NCBI GenBank assembly: GCA_905221605.1
Contig: CAJNDS010001302.1
Span: 1 to 64,000, forward strand
DNA length: 64,000 nt
Direction: 5' to 3'
Source: Symbiodinium natans
Lineage: Eukaryota > Sar > Dinophyceae > Suessiales > Symbiodiniaceae
Part shown: positions 1-19,606 of the stretch, piece by piece
Position numbering within the stretch: the first letter of the stretch is position 1
Layout of the letters: each line of letters begins with the position of its first letter
The notes under the pieces: model-generated
Databases searched by the model: none
Seen by the model: the letters and a program-made list of their open reading frames with translations, nothing else
What the model was told of the DNA's origin: nothing
Made by a program: the position numbers and the translations under genes

Positions 1-231
1 ATAAAACAAAGCACGCTCGTAATTTCCTGGTAATGCCAGGTGATGCGCTCATCTTGGAAGTGAAGTAAAAGTCCTGTTTAATATTTTAGCTTTGTAATGC
101 CACAAAACAAAGCACGATTGAAAACAATGAAAGCATGCAATGAAAGCATGTAACAACATGGCAAATGATCAACACCTGAACTCAACGGTTCAAGCGGTCA
201 ACAATGCTTCGACATTTTCGGCCACCCAACA

Positions 232-578
232 CCCTAAATTTTCCGGAAATTTAGGGAGCTGGGCCGTGGCTTCTGAACATGATCAGGTTGCATCCGTTTC
301 CTAAATTTCCTGAAAATTTTGGGTGTGTAAATTTTCGGAAAATTTAGGAAAGCGATGAAGCAAATTTTCCGGAAATTTAGGGACCGAGGCTTCGGGCTAC
401 CCGGAACCAGAAATTTTCCAGAAATTTAGGGGAGCGAATCCGGCTTGCGGCCGTCGAAGAGGCCCAGCCTTTCAAAGGGCACAGCCCAAGCCCCAAAATT
501 TCCCGGAAATTTTGGGTCCCGGGTAGGCCAAAGCGGCTTGCTCACCGGGGTCCAGAAATTTCCGGAAAATTTTGGGGC
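232..578. repeat. Cluster of seven AT-cored palindromes
   Basis: Seven imperfect palindromes built on AAATTTTCCGGAAATTT lie within 350 bp, near 232-256, 300-323, 328-346, 362-382, 411-427, 491-517 and 553-578. The first is a perfect 10-bp stem (CCCTAAATTT with AAATTTAGGG) around a TCCGG centre. Others differ by one or two bases in the core (TTCCTGAA, TTCCAGAA). Spacing is irregular, so this is a dispersed palindromic family and not a simple tandem repeat. No coding signal is seen in 1-2100; an AT-rich segment runs from about 640 to 900. Confidence 0.75.
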
Positions 579-2144
579 TGGGGCACTCCGAGGCGTGACG
601 CACCGCATAGGGCTGGTTTGACCGTAGCGTTTTATAGAGTAGAAATTCTTCTTGAAAATATTGAATAGGAATTCTCAAATCAATCCCAAAAAGATTTTAA
701 TTTGAAAATTCAATATTCTCGAGATGATCGAATTTCGATATGATTTAAGAATCCATCAATATCATATCGATAGGGATCTAGCCTTTTTCTTCAAACCTTA
801 TCCTTATGATAATATACATTATTGAAAAGAATATTATTTTTGATTTTCATTTCCTCAATTTCGAGGAACCATATTCTAGATTCTAGATTTCAAGTCTGTA
901 TCTTCAATCTTACCCGAAAAAAATCTCCGAAACCCTGTAGGCCCTGTAGACCTTTGTCTCCGCGCCCGGCATCCAATCTCTGAACTCCGCACAAACCCCA
1001 AACCCGCCATTTCCAACTTACCCATTGATACAAATGGCATGGTCACTCAATGAACAAATCAGTGAATGGATTGTGTTGCAGTAGCTATTGCTGGATGGTA
1101 TGACACGACCTTGCGGATATTTGTACAGCGGCTGCTTGGAACATTCTTAAGATTGCGGAATCCCCGGGATCCTCTCAGCCAGTGTCCATCTTCACCGCCT
1201 CCGGGCTGGCAGGAACCGTCGCAACAGTTCTCTACCGGAGCCAACAGTGAAGTCTGTAGAGTCGACAGTCAAGTTGCAAGAGATGCAGCAAGAGTCACTG
1301 CGGCATTTACAACTACACGTCGCTTGAAGCACACGGGGTGGGGCGCTGCGTCAGCTCGAGTGGATTGCAGCGCTCTTTTCTAAGCCTGCTCGCTGCTCGT
1401 CCAGTCCTTCAAAGCCAGCACCCGGCATCCACAACACATCTTACAAACAATCCTGTTGGGTCGAGCATTGAGAGCTGAGATCTTGATGACTGAGATTCAG
1501 ATTCTGCTAAATCAAAAACAAGATGTGGGGTCCCAAAACAGATGTCCCAATCTCGTATATACGAAGAGACAGAGCTGCTTCAAGCTGATTGGGACACCCA
1601 GCCCCTGAAATCCAGCACCTGCGTGCATCTCGCTCGTCGGCTACTTGTTTTTCTTCGGCAGAGGCATGTTCCAAGCAGGTGGTGTACGGCTAAGTAACTA
1701 AGTAGGTACAGCACGGCGGTCTGTGCACAACGCTTGCTCTCTATCTAGTGTGCAAGATATTCGAAATAAAAGCAAAGAAAGGGAAGCAACGGTAAAGTCT
1801 GAGACGTCGGGGGTTGGTGCAAAGAGCACTTAGGAGACAGCTAGGCCTCTGAACCCTTTTTGATTTTCTCGCTCTGCCGGCTGCTGCGGCCCTCCGTCTC
1901 CTTCTCCATACACCTCTGGCTCAAGCAACAGCTGGCTGGGGAATCTCGGCCATGCCAGAAACTGATTCGAGACTCTGAAGTCACTGCAAGCGACTCTGCT
2001 CCCAAACGTGTAATCTCAAAGCCCGGCACCATTTTCACGTGCTTATGCGGCGCGGCCCTCGAACTCGTTCATGCCGAGGAACCTGGGTTGCGCGCCCGCT
2101 AGATCCCAGAATCTGGTTTGATCTTGAATCTGCATCAGCGCTAA

Positions 2145-9400
<7,256 letters not shown>

Positions 9401-9799
9401 GGCCTACTGTGACGTGGCGGTTCAGAAGGGTTCCTCGTAATGTAGCACTACCCCAGCATCGGTTTTTGGACACGTTTGAAGCAGTACCGCGAACTCACGG
9501 CTTGCTGCATTCTGCAGAATGCTTTGAGTGCACTCTCCAGGAAAGCCGAGGCCCACACCAGGAGGCAAAGAAAAACACTTTCTGAGCACGTGCCAAGTTT
9601 CTTGAGCCCAGGCCCACGCGGTCAGGTTTGACCAGGTTCACATTCCGGGATTGAGAGAAATGCAGAAGGCTACTCACGATGGTCAAAGAGACCTCCCTGA
9701 CAACTCCACACTGCTTCTCTTAGCTGTACATAGCGTTTCATAATCGGACCTTATTGGCGCTTCACATGAGAGCATTGCATCAGAGACCTATATCATTCT

Positions 9800-12700
9800 T
9801 TGTCGGTCTCGACCTTTGCTTCTACAGTTGCAAAATGCCATCTCAAGCTCCACTAAGGTCCCGTGCATTACATGCTGCCTTTCAAGCGTACAGCGGCAGG
9901 AATCTTTACTAATCTTTACATTACCTGGCAACACGCAAGAGGCTTTCGGACATGATCTTGTAGGGGCCAAGTACACCCTGCATAAGCTGCTTCTCAATCG
10001 GCCTGGAACCCGTCGAAAGGCGGCCTTCAAGCTGATTGAAGCAAGATAGAGTGCTTGAAAGTATCCAGTTGAGAGTGCAAGTCGCCGTTTGCTTCTCGTG
10101 CGGATCTCCAAGCGACTCCAATACCTCTCAACATACATCTCAACATACCTGCTCCCTGCCTCATCGGAGCCCCTTTCGCAAAGGAGCCTATGCAAGCGAC
10201 GCAAGGGTCTCGAAAAAGGAGCGAGCTTCGTTAAGTGTGAGGCACGCTGACACACCCAGACACGGCACAAACACGCCACGCAGACACACAGCAGGACGTT
10301 AAGCAAGTGCCACACTGCCATGACTCTCTGGGCCTCCGCTTGGCACCACCATAGGTGGAGGCGGCCTCAGGTACAGCTTTGAACTTCGGCTCGAAACATC
10401 TGGGCCCGGTAGGTCGCAGGCAGATTGCAACTGGTTGCACGTTCTGCGAGCTCCATCCCGCATCAACCATCGAAACTCGGGTTCTCGTCCTACCAATTCC
10501 TACTTCCGAGACCTCCCCTGAGGCAGCTGCATCATTCCAGCACCTCCAGTTTGGTGTATGCGGGGAGGTTTAGATATGGTTCAAGACTTCAAGCCTAGCG
10601 CGTGACCAGCTGATATATTGGACCTTTCCTGCCCAAGCCTAAAACCGAAGGGCTCGTCGTGTTTTCAGAACATAGCTTCTGGACATTTCGGAACCTGAGA
10701 AATCGTGAACTTGCGCAGCGTTGTGATCCCCAACTCTGAAATACCCAGAAACCTTTAAGCTCCAATCCCATCCTTGAGTGCGCTAAGCATCCCAAGTCTT
10801 TGCTCCAGGCCCTCTAGTCCCTTCCTTGCCTCCGAGGGCTCCGGGGACCAGTGGCCTGGATCACAACAGGGATCTCGAGATGCCAAGCGATAGAACCCAA
10901 GCAGAAACCGCTCTTTGGATCGTGTCGTGGCCTTGCAGGGATCACCACCTGGGCTTCACTCGCTGAGATACGTCAGGTGGGTCGGAACATGTCAGAACAT
11001 GTCAGAACATGTCAGAACATGTCAGAACATGTCAGAACATGTCAGAACATGTCAGACCCTTTGAAGTGGGGGACTGTTGGCAATTTGGCCGTGCTCGCAA
11101 ATCATGTTTCTCGGCCGGCTGTGCAAAACCCACGTACGTTGACTGAGACCCGAGCATTCGGCGCAGGGTACGGAACACTTACGTTTGCACCTGCATGCTG
11201 ACAGCTCTCCCGACTCTTCGCTGTCGGACATTCTGGCATCATAATTTGGCGGCAGAATTCGCATGAACTCATTCAATGCAGGTTAGACGGTTAGAGCAAA
11301 GAAAAGGGCCCCAAACTTCCACAAGCGTTGGCGAGCATCGCAGAGTGTAGTGGTCTGGGTTGTCGTGTCCAACAGATGTCATCTATTGGTTGAAAATGGC
11401 GGCGCGGGTCTCTAAAGCCTAGCTTAAAGTCTAGATGTAGGAAGCTGATGCAATCTCGTTCGTGGGAGCGGTCACGAAGTTTTCGAAAAACGAACGCAGG
11501 ATCCTGTAATTATCATGACAAGGACAGCTGTGTTTACTGTCCTTTTGTATTTGTGCTGACACACACAAACCATAGCAAGTCTCCTTCTTTCAAGCTTCAA
11601 CTTGCACATTGGACGGGCATGTGTCGCACATAGACACCCCCTAGCCAGTCAGCAAACCGATGACCAATTGCAGCAAGCCGCGCCTCTGGACAATGGAACC
11701 TGGCACAATGCTCAACGCTTCGTGCCAAGCGTCGTACCCTTTGACCATTGCAAGGTACTGTGATCCATGGCCCTGTTCATGCACAAAACTGAACGAAAAC
11801 TTGCCCTTCGTGAAGTTTAGTTTCGTTTCACGCTGCAGTGCTCCTATCGAAGGATTTGGCGTACATGCACGATCGGATGTCATAGAATCCTTTTGAAGGC
11901 CCGCAAACCTTTCCAGGCTGAGCAAAAAAGACTTCCGTCCAAGAATTGGTGATTGAGTTTCAGGATGCGTGGCTCTACAGTCCTGATAACAAGGGAGAAG
12001 AACTCAAGCAGTTTGGCAACACTGCTGCAGCACCGCGCCAAGAATGCCTAGCACAACGTGAAAGCAGGATAGAGCAGGTGAACTTGATGATGAGTTGTTG
12101 TCTTGCTTTTTACGCCTTCATTCGTCTGACTCGTGTGTTGCACTTGCATATTTCGTCTGACTCGCCGTTCGATCCGGACAATCTGCCAATGCCTGGCTGC
12201 GGGAAACAAGCCAAGCCGTCAAAGCCATTCGAACAAACTCTGCTTCCTGCACTCGGAGGAAGTTGCTGCGCGCGGCGTGAACCGGGCCCTGAACGGTATG
12301 GCTTTGCGATGCTTTGCGCAAACCTTAAAGTGTAATTGATTGCACATGCAGCTCCCTGCTTCCATTGACCCGCGATTTGTTGCCCTCTCTGCTCTGATCC
12401 TTCATGACCTGGTCAATTCAGCCGGAAGCTCAGCACCCCGATGCCGTCCAGCCAAGGTCTTTGAGTTGGACATGGCCTGAACATGGGCATGTGAAGCGAG
12501 ATTGCGCAAAGCTGGTGAGTTTCATGTAGAACATGAATTCATTTGCGTAGGCAACAACAAGCAATTGCCCTGCAACATTGAACATGCACAGGGTCTTAGC
12601 CACCTGTAGGATTTGTTCTACAAGAATGCCCATAGCTAGCACTTGGTGGAACAATGCAGCAACGCGACCCTGACTGCTGGACGGACGTGCAAAACCTTGT

Positions 12701-12900
12701 AGAACAGAGTGGAACCCGCTGGCCGCACAGCAGCCGCACTGACTCTGCACATAGGTACACACGAAGCCCGGGGCAGCAAGCTCAGTCCAGCCGAAATTCC
12801 TAAACTTGTGTTTCGTTGCAGACTCTGACAGGGCTCCGGGCTCGCTGCACGGCCTCCGCCCGCAGCTCTGCAGTCTCAGCCAGGTCTGGCCTTTCGAAAC
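9800..12900 (-). other. Unassigned coding-like fragments upstream of ATPA
   Basis: No family recognised. Several short minus-strand stretches read like real protein rather than random ORF: near 12898-12812 (a charged helix with PDLAETAELRAEAVQRA), 12669-12517 (hydrophobic, with QLLVVAYANEFMFYMKL), 11808-11650 (KFSFSFVHEQGHGSQYLAM and a following helix), 11276-11200 and 10490-10330. Exon sizes and spacing resemble the verified genes here, so they may be exons of one gene lying head-to-tail upstream of ATPA. Splice joints could not be confirmed because there is no family template. Confidence 0.3.
10981..11056. repeat. 10-bp tandem repeat (GTCAGAACAT)7
   Basis: One GTCGGAACAT unit followed by six perfect GTCAGAACAT units and a partial one. 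Each unit contains ACATGT across the junction, so the array is also a string of short palindromes. It lies in non-coding DNA, 9 bp upstream of a GC-richer segment. Confidence 0.95.
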
Positions 12901-12985
12901 ACCGTTTACTGGATATACTGTACATATCCTGCATATTCACATTGTGTACTAGAAATACACTGCTAAATAGTGTACATTCATGTGC

Positions 12986-12987
<2 letters not shown>

Positions 12988-13021
<34 letters not shown>
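12988..13021. repeat. (TA)n microsatellite
   Basis: Uninterrupted TA dinucleotides for about 34 bp inside a longer AT-rich stretch (12950-13100). Non-coding. Confidence 0.9.
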
Positions 13022-13025
<4 letters not shown>

Positions 13026-13399
13026 ATATGTATATACACTGTATATTAATGTGCATATGAATATGTATTTAAATATAATATAAATACATATACACACCGT
13101 GCCACTTCGTAGCACCAGAGGTGCAAGCTTAAACGTGCTACAAGCAAACTGAAACAAATAACAAACACGTGGCCTTGGCGTCTTCCTCGAGACAGATTAT
13201 ACGAGCTGCTTTCATTTGTCGATGTGGATGCGCTGCTGCATCTTATACGAAATAGGTTAAGCTGCAACATATATTTGTGCAAACCTTCGAGGAACTGCGC
13301 CAGTGGGGGTTCCTGTGCCGTGCACCGTCCCATACAAATCGATGGCAAATGGTGCCAGGCTTTGATAATTGTGTTCTTCGCGTGTCCACCCAGCAAATG

Positions 13400-13495
13400 T
13401 AAGGGGATGGCAGGGCGAGGGGAGGAGGGGGGGAGGGAAGGGGAGGAGGGGGAGGGGGTGAGGGAGGGGGAGGAGGGGGAGGTGGGGGGGGTGTT
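13400..13495. repeat. G-rich GGGAGGAGG tract
   Basis: Ninety-odd bases of almost pure purine on the plus strand, made of GGGAGGAGGGGG-like units, with several runs of three or more Gs. Potentially G-quadruplex or triplex forming. A complementary-type C-rich run (poly-C of about 20) occurs at 13865-13885. Confidence 0.85.
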
Positions 13496-14107
13496 GGCTC
13501 TGCGAGTAGTTTGTAATGTTTGTTTAACCTTATTTGTATTTCCATTTTCTCTGCTTCTGGCTTTGCGGATTATCGTATAACACCTTGGCCTTTATCTAGG
13601 CAAACTGTGCATTGTTCTAGGAAAACTGTGCTTTCTAGGGGTTATCTGCAAATTGTGCTTCTGCAGGCATCTGAAGTAGTATGCCAAGAGATTTGTTTTA
13701 ACAGTTGCTCATACTTTGCTTATGGTAAATTGGTCTGGCAGTTCGTACTGCAGTCATATTGGACCATTTAATGAGTCATTAATACTTGTTTTAAATAGTA
13801 TTTGATCAGCAATGCCTGATTTAACAAAATTCACAGCATTGCTTGCCTAGGAGAATGAGCATTTCCCCCCCCCCCCCCCCCCTCCCACCCCTGACACCGC
13901 GCGAAGCCAAATCTCGGAGCCCCCCCAAAGCTTTCAACTTTAACCCGAACCTGTACACAGCTGGCAAGCAACAAGCAACACAGGTGAAGCGACAGTGCGA
14001 GCGTTTGTTGTCCGACGGACATGCCGCCTGAGTTTACCCCCTTCCCCCCTTGCCCTTGTCCCCCCCCTCCTTGCCTGCCCCTCTGGCCCTCCCCACTTTC
14101 CCATCCT

Positions 14108-14135
14108 GCCGCCTCGGTACCCTTGCCGAGGCGGC
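14108..14135. repeat. Perfect 10-bp GC hairpin
   Basis: GCCGCCTCGG and CCGAGGCGGC form a perfect inverted repeat separated by 8 nt (TACCCTTG). It stands alone in a C-rich segment (14035-14130) with no adjacent gene or T run, so it is not a recognised terminator. Confidence 0.8.
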
Positions 14136-14139
14136 CTCG

Positions 14140-15780
14140 CGTTAGCGATAAAATTAAAAACAAGAAAACCGTCCCCAGTGGTTCCACCGAAAACAACTGA
14201 TCTAAAAGTCTAAAGGGTCAAAAACATGTGGATTTGGGACATTGCTTGTGCCATGGCCTTTACAAGCCAAATTCTGCTTTTCTAGCCATCATATGCAATT
14301 GGCATTTAATTAGAACTTCAGTTTGACTAGAATTCGCATTCGCATTCGCCCCTTCGAGCCAAAGTCAAAAGCCACCAAGACTACGGTCCTTTTGAGGACA
14401 TGGTGGGGAAAGATACCAGCGCACGACAACACGCAACATTGTTGTGTGAGAAATGATGCTTGCAAAACGCGCGAAGTTTATCATCCCATCTTTTCAGAGG
14501 ACGGCCCGGGCTACGAGCAGGTCGTTCTGTACAGTTGTGCTGCCCATCGGCATCGGGATGCCACTGCCTGTCAGTGAGTGTCCCAGTAGATGTCCAAGTG
14601 ATTGAGTTAGAGAAGTGCAGTCGTGGAGCACAGGTGAACTCATCACCACGTTTGTTCTTGGGGGCGGGCTACTTTCTGGTAGCCCCGCTCCCCATTGATC
14701 AACAGAATTTGTTGCTGCTCTTTTGTCTCGATCAGGCACGGGCTGCTCGAGATGAACGCTTGTGAAATGCAGCAACTGATTTCCTGCTTCAACCCATTAT
14801 TTGTTCAATTTGTGTGGTTTCTAATCGATCTGACCTCCAATTGAATCGAACTCGTGAAGTGATCAAAACATTCGTGTCCCTTCACGACCTAGAATTGCAA
14901 CATCCAGGAGTTGATTTCACGCATATCTTCCCCATACTGGAAACCTTACCCGAACTTAGGCCAATTTACAATTGTAATAAAGCAGCCGCTGGTGTTTTAG
15001 GATCCGGCGGCATCGTCGGATCAAGGCTGAGCCCCAGCAAGAACTGGCCGTGGAGGAGCGCATGGCCTCGATTGCTTCGCTTAGATTAATGTTCCGGGCT
15101 TGGTTGGACTTTGGAACACTCATGTGGCGTAAGAGAGTGGACAATTTTGCATCTTCAAACGCTGAAAGTGTTGAGTGGCTACCTGCTCCAGTCGTGGGCA
15201 TGTTGAAGCTCAATCTGTTGTGGAGCCAAAAGGTCAAGCTTTTTGGCAGCACGACTGCCGGATTCTCCCATCGTGACGACAATGGGAAGCACAAATCAGA
15301 GTAACCTGGCAAAAGGCCAATCCACTGCCGCAAGGCCAAGCTAGCGGCAAAGCTGCGGATGCTCCAGCAGAACAGCACGGGCACGCTCAGGCCTCAGGCA
15401 TAGCTCAAAGTTGCGCACGTGGGTTAGAGATCTAAACATGAATAAATGAAAAAACCTCGAACAAGTCTTGCCGAGGTCCCGACGCAGCTTTGGCTAATTC
15501 CTCACAAGTGGCATCTAAAAATCTCCATCGCGCACCTACTGGTGCATGGAACGTTCTTCAAGGAACGGCCCTTCAACCAACAATGTAAAGCGCCTTAGCG
15601 ACCCCATGATGAGCAGCATTCAAAACAAACAATCGGAAGTCTGAACCTGGCACGTGCACCGGCGCTCCTGCATTGTACCCAGGCATAGCTGCAAATGCGC
15701 CTGTGCTGCCCACAATCATGGCAGGTACGCAGCAGCGTACATCTGAAACAAATAACTGAGTAAGTCAAGAAAGAAATATA
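14140..15780. other. No recognised gene
   Basis: Only short ORFs on both strands. A plus-strand stretch at 15050-15210 (SLRLMFRAWLDFGTLMWRKR) and a minus-strand stretch at 15700-15600 (GAPVHVPGSDFRLFVLNAAHHG) look mildly protein-like but match nothing I recognise. Confidence 0.4.
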
Positions 15781-16027
15781 TGAATAAATATACATATAAT
15801 TTAAATTTAAATATAAACATAAATATAAATATACGTATAAATACAAATACAAAATATATAAATATAAATATACATATAAATATACATATAAATATACATA
15901 AAAATATACATAAAAATATACATATGAATCTACATATAAAATACAAATACAAATACAAATACAAATGTAAATATGAATATAAATATAAATATAAATATAA
16001 ATATAAATATAAATATAAATATAAATC
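15780..16027. repeat. AAATAT-type AT-rich microsatellite
   Basis: About 250 bp of (AAATAT)n, ATACAAAT and related hexamer variants, ending in a clean TATAAA run (15975-16024). It opens long but meaningless Tyr/Lys/Asn or Ile/Tyr ORFs on both strands. Confidence 0.95.
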
Positions 16028-16199
16028 TTGGCATTATGCGGAACCTCAATTCGTGAGACCCTCAAAGGGCGTTGCGGGGAATGGAAACTTTGCCTTTTGT
16101 GCATGGCGCAACGTGAAAGGTATCTGCAGGCTTTGCGATTCAACAATCCCCACATGGTTATGGTTTCCGAACTTTGATTGGGCTCGGCATGCGATTTAA

Positions 16200-17000
16200 C
16201 GGTTAACGTGCTTAAGGAGCTGGAGCAAACATTGCTGTCTTCAAATCTCAGTACTTGAGAGTTTTAGAATGAGCAAACATCCATTTCACAATCGTTAATG
16301 TTGTCAAAACGATTCCGCCCGCAAAGAGCAACAATGGAATAATCAAAATGCGCAACTCAAGGTAGCAACTCCGCTGCATGAGATGTTCGCCCGTTGGATG
16401 GTTGAATGTCGCGCCCAACACACCTTCCCCGACTGGCTCCAATCAAGCCCCAAAGCCACCTGCGGCATGGAGGCTACAGTCTGCACAATTTCCGTGTGTG
16501 CTGCGACCTGGGCATCGCGGGTCAGAAGATTAACTAACACTAAAACAATTCTTTTGCAATGCCGCATGCTCGCACGGCTGTTTCTGAAAAGGCCCTTGTT
16601 TCGACCTCAGGTTCGAGCCGATGCCATGATGGTGTCGGCTGGCACGTTCCTCGGATGACGAACTCTGCTTCCCTCTGTATGGAACTGTTGCTCTCAATGT
16701 CGCTTATACCCCTCATAGCCTTACGACCACAAGCACTGAGTCCCGGAACGCAAAACTAAGCCAAGCCTCGGATCTTCCAGTGCTGCTGCGGCCGCAGCAG
16801 CTGGATCTACTGTGCCTGTCTCGTTCAAGCACGGCTAAGATTTCCACATCACCAGTCCCGCAACCTCGTAGCCACTGCGAATTGTACCGAATCATGTTTC
16901 GTCAAGGTTTGCCACAAGCACGAACTACTCCACCAAAACCCCGATATTGCCAGCCTCAATCGAACTACCCAAAATCACGCGGCATGCTGGACCGCCGATG
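16200..17000 (-). other. Unassigned coding-like fragments with one membrane segment
   Basis: Minus-strand fragments at about 16380-16260 (a hydrophobic helix, RILIIPLLLFAGGIVLTTLT) and 16550-16440 (VNLLTRDAQVAAHTEIVQTV) read like exons. No family is recognised and joints could not be tested. Confidence 0.25.
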
Positions 17001-17463
17001 ATTGACAAGCGCACAAAGCAGTTAGCCAGGCCTACGTTAAAGACGATTCGTCAGCAGGCTGCACTCCCAAGCCAAGTACATGCTGACCTTTGCAAGCCCG
17101 TTTTGCCCAGTCGGTCCGCACTTTGCCCACTCATTGGACATGCTTTCACCTGGCTCAATGGTAAGGATGATGTCGAACGAACTCAACGTCACGCCAGCAT
17201 GAGAATTTACCCAAAGCAGCACAACGTCGATGTTGAGATAGAAGATGATGAATGATTTTGAATGATGTAGGCTGCGATGTATATTGTGGATTCCTGCTTC
17301 AGTTTTCCAGACACGAAGGAATGGTACACCACGAAGAAGAGGTGAAGACGACGATGGGGTGTGTGTGTGTGTGACGATGTTCACAACGCACACGTTTATG
17401 CAAATGTGCTCGAGCCATGCACCGCATGTTCAGCCAGCGGTTTCTCACGCTCTCACACACACA

Positions 17464-17795
17464 CACACTTCCACGGGTAAATTTCTGACAATCCACTTGT
17501 TGTCCACGCCAAGAGACTTTTATGCAGCAAAGTCACCGATGATTATTATTATTATGGGGTAAGTCTCATTTCTGGGTCTGCACAGCGATGATGAACACAG
17601 GATTCAGTACCATGCACAGCTTGTACGATGAATGATGTCACAAACAGTATAACTATCGCAGGTACGTCAGGGTGATCAGCCCTGATATCCGCAGTTGCTA
17701 TGGCCGCTTCGTTGGACCATCGCACATAGCAACTGGATGGTCCCCCTGCTGTGAATGTTCAAGTGGTAAATTTCTAGTTGCACACACACACACAC
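17464..17795 (-). repeat. Element repeat, downstream copy
   Basis: Direct repeat at the 3' end of the element (minus-strand sense). It runs from CACTTCCACGGG to GGTAAATTTCTAGTTG and then only about 15 bp of CA. It lacks the 24 nt (ACTTCATGGACCGCAGTCAC and four more) found at 26278-26301 in the other copy. It carries the paired inverted repeats described separately and an AT-rich (ATT)n bit at 17540-17556. Confidence 0.93.
17692..17743 (-). repeat. Interleaved inverted repeats (pseudoknot-capable), copy 1
   Basis: Two perfect inverted repeats are interleaved: an 11-bp pair (17692-17702 with 17725-17735, CAGTTGCTATG/CATAGCAACTG) and an 8-bp pair (17714-17721 with 17736-17743, GGACCATC/GATGGTCC). 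In RNA they could form an H-type pseudoknot or two mutually exclusive stems. The same arrangement is exact in the second copy. Confidence 0.85.
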
Positions 17796-17869
17796 CCCGC
17801 CGCAGCGAGGTGAATATATTTCACTCTAGAAATATCATCGATCTTTTGTCTCAGGTGACGCCAATCGCA

Positions 17870-18322
17870 TCAGTAAGGAGACCTACGGGCAGTGCGAAGA
17901 TGTCCTCTCCTAGTAGCTAAGGACGGCGTCACTGAAGGAGGGTGAGGAGAGGGAGGATGTAGGTGAATCCCCCGAAGCCACAAAGTCCAAATGACAGAAT
18001 CAGAATGTAATTGGAAAGCCTCCTGTATTCGACGAAGCATATCAAACTGGAGTGAAATCATGGAACCAAGGGCAAAATTGGACTGGTGTAACTGTTCAAT
18101 CTCCAGCTGTAAATGATGAATGGAGGGCTGGGGAATAGCCTGACGTTCGCGAAACCGATCAACATCTCGCTGTAACAGACCAATCTGGTAATCCAACCTT
18201 TCCATGTAGGTAACGGTCCGTCGAATCCTAGCATGATGTTCCATCAACTTGGTATCAATCTCCCACAGAGCCACTCGGTCGTAGTCAGAGAAACTGTAAG
18301 GACGATCCGGAGTATCAGTCAT
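17870..18322 (-). CDS. Element ORF8: coiled-coil protein
   Basis: 150 codons. Residues 15-110 form a convincing amphipathic coiled coil (DRVALWEIDTKLMEHHARIR, later LQLEIEQLHQSNFALGSM); the C terminus is Pro/His/Ser-rich and basic. Last ORF before the downstream repeat, about 90 nt away. No family recognised; multimerisation is a guess from the heptads. Confidence 0.5.
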   Translation of the reverse strand: MTDTPDRPYSFSDYDRVALWEIDTKLMEHHARIRRTVTYMERLDYQIGLLQRDVDRFRERQAIPQPSIHHLQLEIEQLHQSNFALGSMISLQFDMLRRIQEAFQLHSDSVIWTLWLRGIHLHPPSPHPPSVTPSLATRRGHLRTARRSPY

Positions 18323-18707
18323 GGGACAAAAACAAACGGAAAGATAAGGCGGGGAATTAGAGCCAAAATGTCATCAACCTGAATATGCCAAGCGGCGCCA
18401 CGTCGCATGGAAGGCACTCCACACCAAGAAACCATTCAACTAAACCAAAAAAGGGAGAGAGAGAGAAAGACGGAAACCTCAATGCCCAAGCTGAACAAAA
18501 CCCCCGACACCCCGCGTCAAGAAACAAAACCCGCAAATCAGGTCAAGCTAGGGTAAAAAGTCCATACAGTACGATCCCATCGTGAATCGCGAAAAACAGG
18601 TATGGCGCAGAAACCATTCAAGAACATCCTGTCGGGCAATTTTTGGCTGTGGGGCAAGTCTCCAGTATGTAACCAATGATGTAAGGTGTCTGGTCCACCG
18701 GGGTGTC

Positions 18708-18974
18708 CTAGGGAGGTGACACAATGTTCTCCAAAGAGGTAATACGGGTGCGCATCTCATGGAGGGCTTGGTCCGTGAGTTCGATGTACCGTGCCAACAT
18801 CTCTCGGAACTCTTGGCCATTCAAATCAATGGATTCCGAGTCACTGGAAGATCCCGATGGAGTACTAGCGGTTGTCAAAATCCGAAGCAATTCAGCAGCC
18901 AATGCATCTCTGGAAGCCGGAGAACGCTCCATAGACAATAGGGTCAAGGTCAAAACCAACACTCTACAGGGCAA
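18708..18974 (-). CDS. Element ORF7: small coiled-coil-like protein
   Basis: 88 codons. After residue 20 the sequence is an acidic heptad-like helix (FREMLARYIELTDQALHEMR, then TRITSLENIV). Unknown. The interval 18975-19606 between ORF6 and this ORF has only hydrophobic or Lys-rich short ORFs on both strands and no clear gene; 18323-18707 likewise. Confidence 0.4.
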   Translation of the reverse strand: MPCRVLVLTLTLLSMERSPASRDALAAELLRILTTASTPSGSSSDSESIDLNGQEFREMLARYIELTDQALHEMRTRITSLENIVSPP

Positions 18975-19606
18975 AGGAAACTTAGGCCGAATATCACATC
19001 ATTGCGTTGCATTGCATTGTTGAGCCAAGGGGCAAACCGTCGATCGGTCTCCAACATCATATATATAAGTCCGACATCCCACCCCCTGTAGAAACGGTAG
19101 CCATACCCTCTCTTATGCCGCCGAAGTCAAAGGATGAAGAAATCTTTCTCTGGAACCCAACAGATCCAACGCGCGTCCCTTAAAAACGACTCGTAGAACT
19201 CAAAAGAGCCTACCCGTGTTCACTCTAAACAAACTAATGCACCGCAAACTAAAGGAGGAACAGAAGTCCAATCCAACACAAGCAACCCGTAAAGAACAAG
19301 CAAACCCTGAACACGGAAGAAAGGAACCCGAAACACATGAAAACAGGTCTCTGTATAGCAGTCGGGCGAAGGCTTGGCAATTCACCCCAGATCGGAGGTT
19401 CGGTGAAAACAACAGAAGAAGGTGGGGGTGAGTCACCGGGAGATAACACCAGTACCGTCCGGTTACCGAAGGTCCTGCAAGACACCCTCCTTAAAACAAA
19501 AATGACATCGAAACCTGAGGCAGTTCCTGTGGTCGGATTTGTCGGCAATCCAATTGGGGCTGTCAGTACAGCAATTTAACACGAGTAGTAGGTGAAAAGA
19601 ATGCTC

